Below are positions 1 to 9,199 of a stretch of 30,111 bases of DNA, piece after piece. Numbering within the stretch: the stretch's first letter is position 1; each line of letters begins with the position of its first letter. Under the pieces are notes generated by a model. The model was not told where the DNA came from. It worked only from the letters and a program-made list of their open reading frames with translations, and searched no databases. The stretch lies in IMG/VR virus record IMGVR_UViG_3300037584_000216, positions 1-30,111 of that record. One strand, written 5' to 3'. The stretch comes from a virus. The position numbers were made by a program, and so were the translations under genes.

Positions 1-452
1 GGGAAGACCCACCTGCATCTGAAGCACATTTTGATAATCGTTTTTATTGGGGTAGGGAAACAGATGGAACGCTTATACCAAAATCACTTACAGATGTAAA
101 CGAAGTTGATAAGGACGGTAATGCAATCATTAGCCCCATAACAAAAAAACAAGTTGTAACGCTTGGCCTCAAGAGCCAGTGGAAAGCTACCATCAAGCAA
201 CAGGCGGCAGGGTTACTTGCCCCGACAGATTGGTATGTCACACGAAAAGCAGAGGACAGCACAGCAACAACCCCATCAAACGTGACAACATATCGTGCTG
301 CTGTTCGCACCAAATCTGGACAGATAGAAACATTGATAGCAGATGCGGCTGACCATGCAGCGTTTATGGCTTTGTTTGATGTGCCTGTGGACAGTGACGG
401 TAAGCCTACTGGCGACAATGCACCAATAAACGATTGGCCTGATGAAATATAA
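1..452 (+). CDS. 3' end of a probable tail fibre / tail assembly protein (partial)
   Basis: An open frame enters from the left edge (first full codon at base 3) and stops at 450-452, giving 149 residues of C-terminus. It contains the stretch LLAPTDWYVTRKAE followed by YRAAVR and ends INDWPDEI. A block of this kind (LAPTDWYxxRKAE, spacer, YRxAVR) is common at the C-terminus of phage tail-fibre and tail-fibre-assembly proteins, which is the basis for the call. The start is outside the window, so domain order and length are unknown. It lies 20 bases before the next structural gene on the same strand, fitting a virion module. The family is assigned from recalled sequence similarity only. Confidence 0.6.
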   Translation, partial: EDPPASEAHFDNRFYWGRETDGTLIPKSLTDVNEVDKDGNAIISPITKKQVVTLGLKSQWKATIKQQAAGLLAPTDWYVTRKAEDSTATTPSNVTTYRAAVRTKSGQIETLIADAADHAAFMALFDVPVDSDGKPTGDNAPINDWPDEI

Positions 453-472
453 AATAAAAGGAAACAAAAGCC

Positions 473-2674
473 ATGATGCAATTCAAAGCATTTAAACCAG
501 AGGGTCTAAATAAAATAGCAGGGGCTATGGGATATAAAGGTGATATGTCCAAGTTCCAAGATTTTATTGAGCAAGACCCAGCACGTATGGCACGTATGAA
601 TATGTTTACCCAAGCTGCACAGCAGATGGCACGTGGTGGCATGGTTAAGATGCAGACAGGTGGTTTTGTTGCTTTTACTCAAGGAAACCAAACACAAAGT
701 GCTGCTTCTAAGGGGGCAGGTGGTAACACAATCACTGGTGGTGTTGCAGCCGGCGACCCCTCAGCAACTGCTCAAAACACACCTGCACCGCTTGATATAG
801 GTCAAGAGACTACAAATCGTATGTTTAACCCTGCTCTTCCTACAGGTGGTGTAGTTAATGTAGCGGCTACTCCACTTGCAAAAGAACAGCTATTAGATAC
901 AGGAACAGGTCAACTAACAGGACAGCCTGTTGCTTTACAAACTGCCGTTGCAAATACCGCTCAGGCAACTATCCCACAGCAACAGCAAGCTAACCTAATG
1001 CAAGCACAGCAAGCTGCACCAGCCGTAGATGCTGCTGTAGGGGCTGTACAAGCGTCACAGGCTAATCCTCAAGACCCTCGCGCACAGGTAACTGCTGCTC
1101 AACAAACAGCCTCGTCTGTGGGCAACCTACAGGCCGCACAAGGCAATGCCATTCTGATGAATAATCCTCAACAGAGGCAAATTCAGGCAGGTGAACTTAT
1201 CAGTGGTACGGGTGTGGATGCTACAAAAGCTGCACAAGCTACTGCTCAGACACAGGCTGCTGCTGCAACTGCACAACCATCTACACAAGCACTTGTACAA
1301 ACACAGCTTGCTAATCTAGCTAATCAGTTTCAGGGTACTAACCCACCTGCATGGGCTGCTGGTGCTATTCGTACAGCTAATGCACAGATGGCTGCTCGTG
1401 GCTTGGGTGCTTCATCATTAGCTGGTCAGGCTATTGTGCAAGCAGCTATGGAAGCATCACTACCCATTGCACAGGCAGATGCACAAATAATTTCTTCGTT
1501 TGAAGCACAGAACTTATCTAATCGTCAGCAGTCAGCAATGCTTGCTGCAGAGCAACGTGCTAAGTTCTTAGGTCAAGAGTTTGACCAGACATTCCAAACA
1601 AAAGTACAAAACGCTGCACGTGTGGCTGATGTAGCTAACATGAACTTTACTGCTGAACAGCAGGTTGCTCTGGAAAACTCACGCATTGCTAATACAATGA
1701 ACTTAAATAACCTGTCTAATCAGCAAGCTATGGTGATGGCAGAGGCAGCAGCACTGTCACAGTTGGATGTGTCTAACTTAAACAATCGTCAACAGGCTGC
1801 AGCACAAAATGCTAACTCATTTTTGCAAGTTGATATGGCTAATTTGTCTAATAACCAACAAACTGAATTGTTTAAAGGTCAACAGCGTATTCAATCATTG
1901 TTTACTGACCAAGCAGCAGAAAATGCATCACGTCAGCTTAATGCAAGTTCACAAAATCAAGTTGACCAGTTCTTTGCTAGCCTTGCAAATCAAGCATCAC
2001 AGTTTAATGCAGCGCAACAAAATGGTCAAGCACAGTTTAATGCTGGTCAGATAAATACTGTAGAAAGATTTAATGCTGAGTTAAATAATCAACGTGACCA
2101 ATTTAATGCGCAGAATCAACTTGCAATTTCACAGAACAATGCACAGTGGCGTAGAGAGATTGCTACGGCTGATACTGCGGCAACCAATCGTGCTAATGAA
2201 CTTAATGCTTCCGCAATTATTGATGTATCAAAGCAAGCCTATGACAATCTATGGAATTATTACTCAGACACTATGGAGTGGGCATGGACATCCGCAGAAA
2301 ACGAATTAAATCGTTATGCAGATATGGCTATTGCTACACTAAATGCAGATGAACGTGCTAAAGTAGCTTCACAAAATGCTAAAACAGCAGCAGGTAGTGC
2401 GGTCGGTGGCTTAATTGGCACACTAGGCAGTGCTTTTATTAGTGCTAAGTTCTGTTGGGTAGGACGTGAGGTATATGGTAAGTCAGACCCACGTTGGTTT
2501 ATATTTCGTATGTGGGTAAGACATGAAGCACCTGCATGGTTTAGAGATATATATGGCAAGCATGGTAAAGCATATGCTGAGTTTATCAGCAATAAGCCAC
2601 TGCTTAAATGGGTTACTAAAAAACTTATGGATATTATAGTAGAGCGTAAGGAGTTAAAAAGTGCCACTTGTTAA
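473..2674 (+). CDS. Virion structural protein, Gln/Asn/Ala-rich with ~22-residue repeats
   Basis: 733 residues. Three parts can be seen. The N-terminal ~110 residues include an RGGMVKMQTGGFV motif (about residues 54-66). A long Gln/Asn/Ala-rich, probably alpha-helical region follows, with units of about 22 residues starting NLSNQQ, NLNNRQQ and NLSNNQQ (about residues 410-480) and an earlier NLSNRQQ unit. The C-terminal ~80 residues begin FCWVGREVYG and contain PRWFIFRMWV and APAWF. This last domain type recurs at the end of many phage tail and structural proteins. Such proteins are usually annotated as virion, tail or internal structural proteins; the exact location in the particle cannot be told. 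AAAGGA lies 10 bases before the ATG. Confident as a gene, moderate for the role. Confidence 0.72.
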   Translation: MMQFKAFKPEGLNKIAGAMGYKGDMSKFQDFIEQDPARMARMNMFTQAAQQMARGGMVKMQTGGFVAFTQGNQTQSAASKGAGGNTITGGVAAGDPSATAQNTPAPLDIGQETTNRMFNPALPTGGVVNVAATPLAKEQLLDTGTGQLTGQPVALQTAVANTAQATIPQQQQANLMQAQQAAPAVDAAVGAVQASQANPQDPRAQVTAAQQTASSVGNLQAAQGNAILMNNPQQRQIQAGELISGTGVDATKAAQATAQTQAAAATAQPSTQALVQTQLANLANQFQGTNPPAWAAGAIRTANAQMAARGLGASSLAGQAIVQAAMEASLPIAQADAQIISSFEAQNLSNRQQSAMLAAEQRAKFLGQEFDQTFQTKVQNAARVADVANMNFTAEQQVALENSRIANTMNLNNLSNQQAMVMAEAAALSQLDVSNLNNRQQAAAQNANSFLQVDMANLSNNQQTELFKGQQRIQSLFTDQAAENASRQLNASSQNQVDQFFASLANQASQFNAAQQNGQAQFNAGQINTVERFNAELNNQRDQFNAQNQLAISQNNAQWRREIATADTAATNRANELNASAIIDVSKQAYDNLWNYYSDTMEWAWTSAENELNRYADMAIATLNADERAKVASQNAKTAAGSAVGGLIGTLGSAFISAKFCWVGREVYGKSDPRWFIFRMWVRHEAPAWFRDIYGKHGKAYAEFISNKPLLKWVTKKLMDIIVERKELKSATC

Positions 2675-2876
2675 TCCCGGTCAAAAATTATATTTTAACA
2701 TGGATATAGAAAACTTAGATGTTCCTGCTAAAAAGTCTGAAAGTAAAGGACTTCTCGCTCCTGTTAAAAACATGATGAAAGAAAGCGAAGATGACAGGAC
2801 AAAGCAACCTGCTTTTACTGTTGGTCAACATATGTTGCTGTTTCGCAAAGAGAGAGAAAGAATAAAATATGTTTGA
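2661..2876 (+). CDS. Small phage protein of unknown function (GTG start)
   Basis: 71 residues beginning MPLVNPGQ. A GTG start is chosen because AGGAG lies seven bases upstream, inside the end of the preceding gene, which it overlaps by 14 bases; the next ATG (2700) lacks a comparable site. It is charged, with a Lys/Glu-rich middle and a basic C-terminus (RKERERIKYV). No family is recognised. It is translationally linked to structural genes on both sides, so a virion or assembly role is possible. Confidence 0.6.
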   Translation: MPLVNPGQKLYFNMDIENLDVPAKKSESKGLLAPVKNMMKESEDDRTKQPAFTVGQHMLLFRKERERIKYV

Positions 2877-3345
2877 TGCTCCTATTCCCGGCATGTCATT
2901 GACCCATGAGTTGGGTGCTAGACCTTGGCAAAGTCCAGCACAATATACAACTGTAGATGAAGCGGTTGAGTATTATCTTGAGCGTATGTCTACAGATGAA
3001 TTTATGAACCAGATGGCTGATGTTTTAGAGATGAATGTTCCTGTCACTACTCTTGCTAACACCATACAATTAGCAGGTGTCATGGATGGCAAGCATAGTG
3101 TAGATGTTGGTATGCTTGTAATGCCTTTGCTTATGGAAATGATTATGCTCATCGGAGATAATGCAGGAGTAAACTATGATAGTGGTCTCACTGATGCACC
3201 AAATAATACTACTAAAGATACTCTCATTGAAGCTGTGCGCAAAGAGATGCAAGAGAAGATTAATGAGGCTGAAGAAGAATCAAAAGAACCAGAACAAGAA
3301 GAAATAGAAGAAGAGCCTAAGTCAGGTCTTATGGCACGGAGATAA
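2869..3345 (+). CDS. Conserved phage protein of the structural module
   Basis: 158 residues. The N-terminus (MFDAPIPGMSLTHELGARPW) and the block DVLEMNVPVTTLANTIQLAGVMDGKHSVDVGMLV (about residues 50-83) resemble a protein often found next to tail and internal-protein genes in marine podoviruses and myoviruses. Residues 80-95 are hydrophobic (VGMLVMPLLMEMIMLIG) and might be a buried helix. The last 50 residues are a Glu/Lys-rich, very acidic tail (KEPEQEEIEEE). It overlaps the previous gene by eight bases and lies four bases before the next. Molecular function unknown; structural or assembly role inferred from position. Confidence 0.68.
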   Translation: MFDAPIPGMSLTHELGARPWQSPAQYTTVDEAVEYYLERMSTDEFMNQMADVLEMNVPVTTLANTIQLAGVMDGKHSVDVGMLVMPLLMEMIMLIGDNAGVNYDSGLTDAPNNTTKDTLIEAVRKEMQEKINEAEEESKEPEQEEIEEEPKSGLMARR

Positions 3346-3348
3346 AGT

Positions 3349-5007
3349 ATGACTTTCTTTTTAGGATTAGTTGAAGGCGCAGCAAAGTCTGTTGATAAAC
3401 AGCTACAAAGCGATATGGAACGCACACAGGAACGTATTGACGGTATGGCGCAGTACCGCATTACTCGTAGACGTGCTGAAGAGGAAAGAAAACAAAAAGA
3501 TAAGAAAGAACTTAAAGATGTTCTTACTCAACTAGCTTCATATACAGGTGGAGACCAAGATAAGGCTATTCAACTATATAACAGTGCAGGTAAGACAATT
3601 GCTGGTGGTAACGATTTAATATCTGAACTTCGCACCAATGAAAAAGCTGGTGTAGATGTGCGGTCAGCACTTAAATTTACACAAGATAATGCAGAACCCG
3701 GTAACTTTACTGACTTTATTAAACGTAATGTTACTCCTGTTTCCTCACTTCCTTTAATGGAAGGTGAGATGAAAGCATCTGGTCTTGCAGGTATGTTTGG
3801 ACGTGACATTGGAAAAGAAGTTATGCAACAGGTAGGTGAGGCAGCACCTATACCTGAAGAGGCTATACCTGAAGGTATGGGCCGTACAGCTATGGCTACT
3901 ATTGACCGTTCAAAATTTAAAGAAGCTACGGCACAGGCCGCATTGGAAGAAGAAAGAGTACGTGCTGGTAAAAGATTTACTATGGATGAAAAGAGATTAA
4001 TTCTCGATACTAATGCTGCTGACCTTAATAAGAAGCGTATTGAACAGGCAATGAAAATTGCAACTTTTCAGGAAGAAAGAGCAAAAAACCAAGCACTCAG
4101 TGATGAAGAGCAAAGAAAACTTGATAATGCTAGACAAGAAGTGCAAGACCTACAACGTCAAGCACAGTTAATTCAAGAAGCAGAACTTCATGTATTAAAG
4201 GTAGCATCTAAGAAGCTAAGTATTGCAGAACAACAAGATGCTGCTCAAAAGCGTAAAGAGCATCCTGTCTTTAGTAGCTTTGAAGATATGGCTGTCTACG
4301 CTACTCAGAAACTTGCAACAGGTAATTTAAGTCCAGATGAAGAAGCAGACTTTACGAGACTTCTTAATGATGCTATTAAAGGTGCTAATGATTATACTGC
4401 AGCCACCTCAGACCCTGATGGCACAGGTGGCATAGAGTTTGCTAAACAGAGCCTAGATAGTATAGTTAAATCTGGGATGGATTTACAACTTAAAAATGTT
4501 CCTACTAAGTCAATAGGAGATAAGATAGAATATGCTATTGAGGGTAATGAGGCTCAATATTATGGCGGTGTAGAAGCTGCGTTAAAAATTACTGCAGACA
4601 GATTAACACCATCACGAATAATAAAAAGTGTAAACGCTGATGGCGAAGAAGTAGAAGAAGTAATTCGTGGAGAAATGCCACCACAAGCAAAGCGTTATAT
4701 AGAAGGTCTGCAACGAGAAAACAGACAGAAGATGTTTGACTTTGCTTCAGGAGAAGCTGAAAAGTATCAGACTCTAAAAGATGCTAATAAGTCCACGGAC
4801 GATGTTAAATTTATTCCTGCAGATGTATTAGAACAAAAAATACGAGAAATACAAGCACAGTCAAGCACACCAATAGATGATGTTGCGGCACTTAAAAGGT
4901 ATGCTTTAACTGATGAGGTAAAGATAGGAACTGTTATTCCTACAGGGGATGGGGCATATAGTATCTGGACAGGTAGTAAGTTCTTGCAAGCTAGAAGACA
5001 ACAATAG
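3349..5007 (+). CDS. Coiled-coil virion-associated protein, probable internal protein
   Basis: 552 residues with no recognisable enzymatic motif. The N-terminal third and residues ~180-310 are rich in Glu, Lys, Gln and Arg with heptad-like spacing (for example EEERVRAGKRFTMDEKR and DEEQRKLDNARQEVQDLQRQ), suggesting long helices or coiled coils. The C-terminal ~60 residues contain a short globular-looking piece (VKIGTVIPTGDGAYSIWTGS). GGAG lies seven bases before the ATG. It sits directly before the 1236-residue giant gene, where podoviruses usually encode internal or ejection proteins, so such a role is inferred. It could instead be an assembly factor. Confidence 0.62.
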   Translation: MTFFLGLVEGAAKSVDKQLQSDMERTQERIDGMAQYRITRRRAEEERKQKDKKELKDVLTQLASYTGGDQDKAIQLYNSAGKTIAGGNDLISELRTNEKAGVDVRSALKFTQDNAEPGNFTDFIKRNVTPVSSLPLMEGEMKASGLAGMFGRDIGKEVMQQVGEAAPIPEEAIPEGMGRTAMATIDRSKFKEATAQAALEEERVRAGKRFTMDEKRLILDTNAADLNKKRIEQAMKIATFQEERAKNQALSDEEQRKLDNARQEVQDLQRQAQLIQEAELHVLKVASKKLSIAEQQDAAQKRKEHPVFSSFEDMAVYATQKLATGNLSPDEEADFTRLLNDAIKGANDYTAATSDPDGTGGIEFAKQSLDSIVKSGMDLQLKNVPTKSIGDKIEYAIEGNEAQYYGGVEAALKITADRLTPSRIIKSVNADGEEVEEVIRGEMPPQAKRYIEGLQRENRQKMFDFASGEAEKYQTLKDANKSTDDVKFIPADVLEQKIREIQAQSSTPIDDVAALKRYALTDEVKIGTVIPTGDGAYSIWTGSKFLQARRQQ

Positions 5008-5017
5008 AGAATAAGTA

Positions 5018-8000
5018 ATGGCTTTAGATTTATCACGTTTGTTTGATGATGATGAGGTGCAGGGGGGTCAGCAAAAAACTGTTAGCCCCCCTTCTACCTT
5101 AAATACTACACAAACAACAACTCAGCCTACATCAGGTTTAGACTTATCAGGTTTGTTTGATGAGGAAAATAGGGCTGAACAAAAAGAAGAAGAAACTCGT
5201 GTAGATATTTTTCGCAGGACAGGTAAAGTGCCTGAAGGATTTGAGGCTCGTCCGACAGTGCCTACAGATGCGGATGATGATGAAGGAATTGAGATAGTAA
5301 ATCTCGAACAGGAACAGAAAAAAATAGAGAGACAAAAGCAATTCCAAAGAGGTGAGTTTGAATTAGAAACTACAAAGATGCTCCGTGAAGGTTTTTACGG
5401 AGAAGGTAGTTCTACTTTTGCCCCACTTACCACTGGCGCAGCAGATATATTTGGATTAAAAGAAAAGTCCAGAGAATATGTTCCAGAAGTATTGCAGCCT
5501 TTGTCTGATGCTGTTACTCAATTATCTAACGATGTTGTAGCTGCTTTAGTATATACCGCTGTAGCAGGTGGTGAAACCGTTACTGAATCTGCAGAAGCAC
5601 TTACTCGTGTGATACACGATACGTTTGATGAAGACAACAAGTTATTTGGAAAGACAGGAAAAGAGTTAATACCGTTTACACCCGAAAAGTCAGGAGAAAA
5701 ACTAGGACAGGATTTACTTGATGCACTTGCAGTATCAGAAGCTATTCCTGTTGTAGGGTCAGGTGTAGCTGTTACTAGAGCCACTGTTAAAAAGGTAATT
5801 AGAGAAGCACGTGCTGATGCAAAAAGAGCAGAGATGCTCGCAAACAAAAAGATGCGCATTAACCGTGCTAAGAATGCTACAGATGAAGTTATTGCCAGTA
5901 GACAGGCTGAAGCTGACAAAGTAGCAGATGCTAACACAGCACTAAAAACTGAGTTAATTAGTGAGTTTGAAGCAGCTACAGGTAAAACCATATCTAAAGA
6001 AGTAGATGGTGTTAAAGTTCTTGACCCTGATGCCGCACGACAGGCAGGTAAAGAGACCGCCAGAGAAATACAGTTTACAGAACGAGAGCGATTAAAGGGT
6101 GATGTATTTGTAACAGGCAAAGATGTTAAAGTAGCAGATGACGATACCTCAAAAATGTTATTTGAAATGCAAATGGCTGATGATGAAATTATATCACCTA
6201 TATTAAAATCTGAAAAGTTAAATGGTCTTGTAGCTGCAACCGCAGAGTTAAAAAGACTTAAACCTGCTGCATTTCGTAAAAGGTTTCATACAAATCCAGA
6301 TGGCACACAGGGAAAAGAATATAGTGTTATAGACCACTTGCTTGACCTTACCATACGAGGAGACCTAGAAGACCAGCTTGGTGGAGATGAATTGATAGAT
6401 GTGCTAAACAAGTACAACCTATCATTTGAGGATTACATACTTGCTGTGGTAGGGTCAGGCTCAGAGGCAGGTAAAGTTCTTAACAAACTATCTCAGATAA
6501 AACGAACCAGACCTTTGAATGAAATGCAACAGTTGCAGAGGGCAGCAACAGAAGCACAGCAAGGTCAGATACGTAATACAATAATGCGTATTGAAGGGAT
6601 AAGAAGAGGTGGCTTGGTATCTCAAATTGCTACAGCAGCACGTAACTTAACATCTGCAGGTATACGTGCGCCATTAGAATCTCTTGGAGATGTAATGGAT
6701 ACTGCTATCTATAACGCTGGACTAGAAGAAGGGTATATAAATAGGGGTGTTGCTGGTGCAAAAGCACTTGTTAGTAAAGAGAACTGGTCTGGTAGCTTTA
6801 ATAATATGCGTTACATGTTTGGACCAGATGCTAAAATAGATGCGGCAGAATATGTAGACTTTATATTACAAAGACCAGAACTGGCTAAACAATTTGATTT
6901 AATGTTTAATCAGCTTAATGAACTTCAGCAAGCTACGGGCAGGGGTTTACCTAGACAAAGGCAGATAGAAAAATATATACAGTTAGCTAAAGAAGATGCT
7001 AGGAAAAGTGGTAAGAGGTTAAACAAACGGCAGCTACAAAGAGAGGCAGAAGAGTACGCTGATAGAGGTATATTTGGTATAGAGTTTGGTAAGGAATTTA
7101 CTAAAGAGTTTAATACTGGGGGTAAGGCTCTTGATTTTGTTCTATCAGAATTTGAAGATGCTGTCAGTGTTTTAAATACTGCTAACCGTTGGCAAGAATA
7201 TTTAATTAGACGTGGTGCATTTTTAGGTCAGCTAGAAAGGCTGACAAAACGTGAATATGGCATAGATTTAATTGATGCTTTGAATGATGGCAAGCTAGTA
7301 GATTTACTAAATGACGCATCATCTGTGAGACCAAAAGATGCTAGGTCATTTAAAGATTTAATATCCGATTCTGTTGATAGGGCTTTAGATATTACTTATG
7401 CTAAACAACCAGAGATGCAACCTTTTAGAGAGATTACATCATTTATAACTCGTAACGGTCTGACTGTGGCTATTGCGTTCCCTCGATTTATGTTTAACGC
7501 ATTAGAATTATTGGGTAACTATGCAGGTGGTGCATCAATACCTCTAACTAAAAGACTATATAGCGGTATAACTACAGGTAAGATTGGTGCGCACACAGCA
7601 AAAGATAGACAGCGTATCACTCGTAACATAGTTGGATTAGCTGCTGTTGGTGCTGCATATCAAATTCGTAGTCAGCCTGATGCCCCAGCAGATTATAAAG
7701 AACTGCCAGTGGGTGATGGCACAGTTATTGATACCACACCACAGTTTCCAGTGAGACAACTTTTATACATAGGTGAGGCTATAAAACATCTGAAAGACGG
7801 TACATTCTTTTCTGACTTCTGGAATCCTAAAGAGGCCGCTGAAACTTTCTTTGGTACTGATGTGCGTGTAGGTGTAGGAAGTAGCATCATTGATGAAACA
7901 GCAAATCTTTTAGGTGGCACGGATTTAACAAAAGATGAGGCTGGTGGAAGGGCTGCAGGTAGACTTCTTGGTAATTATTTATCTACTTGGGGTGTGCCTT

Positions 8001-8728
8001 ATGGACAGATAATAGACACTGAACGTGCTTTAGGAATAAGACCTGAAGAACAAAAAGAAACAGCAGTAGACCCTGTTTTAGATGGTTACATAGCCTTTGA
8101 ACAGAATCTTGCAAGGTCACTAAAAAGGTATTCACTAACTCCAGCAGAGGAAGCAGCTTTACCTAAACGTGAGCGTTTATTCCAAGAAGAAGCTGCTAGA
8201 GTAGGGTCAGCATATAAGGTATCACTAGGTCTTTCCATGAGAACTAGAGACAGTGAGTACGGTGAATATCTTAAACGTATGGGTCTAACTGAATTTACAT
8301 TGGGAAGCACGTCTAAAGTGCAGAGTATACGTAACTTTGTAAACAGAGAACTTCGTGACATAATACCGGGTATTGTTGAAGCTGCTCAATCGTATGAAAA
8401 AGAATTGCGAAGAGACTATAAAAAGAGTAAGTCACTTCAAAAAGAAATGAGTGAGCAAAGATATGTTAATAGCATGATTAAGCCACTTGTCAAAGGGCAA
8501 ATTGAAGGTGCTAAAAGTAATCTGTCTGGTGATGGTAAAACAATAAACCCTACTGCAGATAGATACGTAGCGGCTATGATAGCTTATCGTAGACTGCCAA
8601 AAGACTTACGTAGTGCTGCGGCTAGTGAGTTTATAAAGAGAGAAAAGAGACCACCAGATGGCTCTAAGGAAGAGGATTTAGAAAATCTATTTTATATAGG
8701 CGTAGCACTAAGAGAGGCATTAAAATAA
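5018..8728 (+). CDS. Giant internal virion (ejection) protein, putative
   Basis: 1236 residues, the largest gene in the window. The N-terminus is acidic and contains two copies of a short motif (LDLSRLFDDDE at residue 3 and LDLSGLFDEEN near residue 41), perhaps a docking signal. The middle is helical and charged. Around residues 800-850 lies a conserved-looking stretch with FITRNGLTVAIAFPRFMFNALELLGNYAGG, which I recall from very large virion proteins of marine phages and which could be membrane-active. No lytic transglycosylase or peptidase signature is evident. Position (last gene of the virion module, followed at once by a terminator) and size match T7 gp16-like ejection proteins, but direct homology is not shown. 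Structural role likely, mechanism unknown. Confidence 0.62.
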   Translation: MALDLSRLFDDDEVQGGQQKTVSPPSTLNTTQTTTQPTSGLDLSGLFDEENRAEQKEEETRVDIFRRTGKVPEGFEARPTVPTDADDDEGIEIVNLEQEQKKIERQKQFQRGEFELETTKMLREGFYGEGSSTFAPLTTGAADIFGLKEKSREYVPEVLQPLSDAVTQLSNDVVAALVYTAVAGGETVTESAEALTRVIHDTFDEDNKLFGKTGKELIPFTPEKSGEKLGQDLLDALAVSEAIPVVGSGVAVTRATVKKVIREARADAKRAEMLANKKMRINRAKNATDEVIASRQAEADKVADANTALKTELISEFEAATGKTISKEVDGVKVLDPDAARQAGKETAREIQFTERERLKGDVFVTGKDVKVADDDTSKMLFEMQMADDEIISPILKSEKLNGLVAATAELKRLKPAAFRKRFHTNPDGTQGKEYSVIDHLLDLTIRGDLEDQLGGDELIDVLNKYNLSFEDYILAVVGSGSEAGKVLNKLSQIKRTRPLNEMQQLQRAATEAQQGQIRNTIMRIEGIRRGGLVSQIATAARNLTSAGIRAPLESLGDVMDTAIYNAGLEEGYINRGVAGAKALVSKENWSGSFNNMRYMFGPDAKIDAAEYVDFILQRPELAKQFDLMFNQLNELQQATGRGLPRQRQIEKYIQLAKEDARKSGKRLNKRQLQREAEEYADRGIFGIEFGKEFTKEFNTGGKALDFVLSEFEDAVSVLNTANRWQEYLIRRGAFLGQLERLTKREYGIDLIDALNDGKLVDLLNDASSVRPKDARSFKDLISDSVDRALDITYAKQPEMQPFREITSFITRNGLTVAIAFPRFMFNALELLGNYAGGASIPLTKRLYSGITTGKIGAHTAKDRQRITRNIVGLAAVGAAYQIRSQPDAPADYKELPVGDGTVIDTTPQFPVRQLLYIGEAIKHLKDGTFFSDFWNPKEAAETFFGTDVRVGVGSSIIDETANLLGGTDLTKDEAGGRAAGRLLGNYLSTWGVPYGQIIDTERALGIRPEEQKETAVDPVLDGYIAFEQNLARSLKRYSLTPAEEAALPKRERLFQEEAARVGSAYKVSLGLSMRTRDSEYGEYLKRMGLTEFTLGSTSKVQSIRNFVNRELRDIIPGIVEAAQSYEKELRRDYKKSKSLQKEMSEQRYVNSMIKPLVKGQIEGAKSNLSGDGKTINPTADRYVAAMIAYRRLPKDLRSAAASEFIKREKRPPDGSKEEDLENLFYIGVALREALK

Positions 8729-8756
8729 GGGGGCAATTAAGCCCCCTCTTTTATTG
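8729..8756. terminator. Bidirectional Rho-independent terminator between convergent modules
   Basis: GGGGGC (8729-8734), a six-base loop AATTAA, and GCCCCC (8741-8746) form a GC-rich hairpin. It is followed on the + strand by TCTTTTATT and on the - strand by TTATTTTAA, so either transcript could end here. It starts directly after the stop codon of the rightward giant gene, and its loop contains the stop of the leftward small ORF. This is the expected place for the end of both transcription units. Confidence 0.88.
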
Positions 8757-8835
8757 TGTAATGTATTATTGTACCCACATAATACATATAATAACATAGC
8801 AGTGATAAAATAAATAGCTTACCTATTGTCTCCAT
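8737..8835 (-). CDS. Possible 32-residue single-membrane-span protein
   Basis: ATG at 8835 opens a frame for METIGK followed by a hydrophobic run (LFILSLLCYYMYYVGTII) and a short tail. A GGAGG lies only two bases before the ATG and the start overlaps the end of the MazG-like gene, so initiation is uncertain. The predicted membrane span and the coupling pattern seen elsewhere in this operon favour a real peptide. A longer in-frame version starting at 8958 would lie largely inside the MazG-like gene and is less likely. No function can be assigned. Confidence 0.4.
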   Translation of the reverse strand: METIGKLFILSLLCYYMYYVGTIIHYTIKEGA

Positions 8836-9199
8836 CACCTCCAAGTGTGCCTCTTTTACTTCGCCCTGATAGTTTAGAATAATTTTCAGAAGCAATATCA
8901 GAAAGATTAATACCCAAGTCATTTGCCAAATTAGCGCAGTACCATAGAACATCACCAATCTCCGCTGCTATTTCAAGTTTCTTTACTTCAAATGCTTCCT
9001 TGTCAGCACCATCTCTAATAAACTTTTTTACCTTGTTAGCAACCTCACCTGCCTCACCAGCCAAACCAAGCGCAGGATATAGAATCCTGTGCGTGGCTGG
9101 ATAGATAGCAAACTCAATGGACTTACGTTGATATTCATTCATCTCCATGTCTTTGTACTTCTCCTTTATCCATGCTTTAGCTTGCGTTTCTAAGTCCAT
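8819..9199 (-). CDS. MazG-like nucleotide pyrophosphohydrolase
   Basis: 126 residues from the chosen start. Family members hydrolyse (d)NTPs to the monophosphate and pyrophosphate, or act on related nucleotides, in the cytoplasm using Mg2+. The signature is clear: GLAGEAGEV with E49 and E52 of the first metal-binding helix, then EIAAEIGDVLWY with E80 and D83 of the second. Length fits short MazG-like phage proteins. The ATG at 9199 is preferred because AAGGA lies eight bases upstream; an ATG at 9208 would add three residues but has the site too close. It ends the leftward operon, downstream of ribonucleotide reductase, consistent with nucleotide-pool control. The true substrate cannot be deduced. 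Confidence 0.85.
   Translation of the reverse strand: MDLETQAKAWIKEKYKDMEMNEYQRKSIEFAIYPATHRILYPALGLAGEAGEVANKVKKFIRDGADKEAFEVKKLEIAAEIGDVLWYCANLANDLGINLSDIASENYSKLSGRSKRGTLGGDGDNR

Noticed and set aside
5518-6120. 200-residue antisense ORF within the giant gene
   Set aside because: Ser/Ala/Thr-rich product expected from the complement of a Glu/Lys/Asp-rich reading frame; no ribosome binding site and no family.
8737-8958. 73-residue version of the terminal membrane ORF
   Set aside because: Most of the extension overlaps the MazG-like gene in another frame and lacks a ribosome binding site; only the last 32 residues are plausible.
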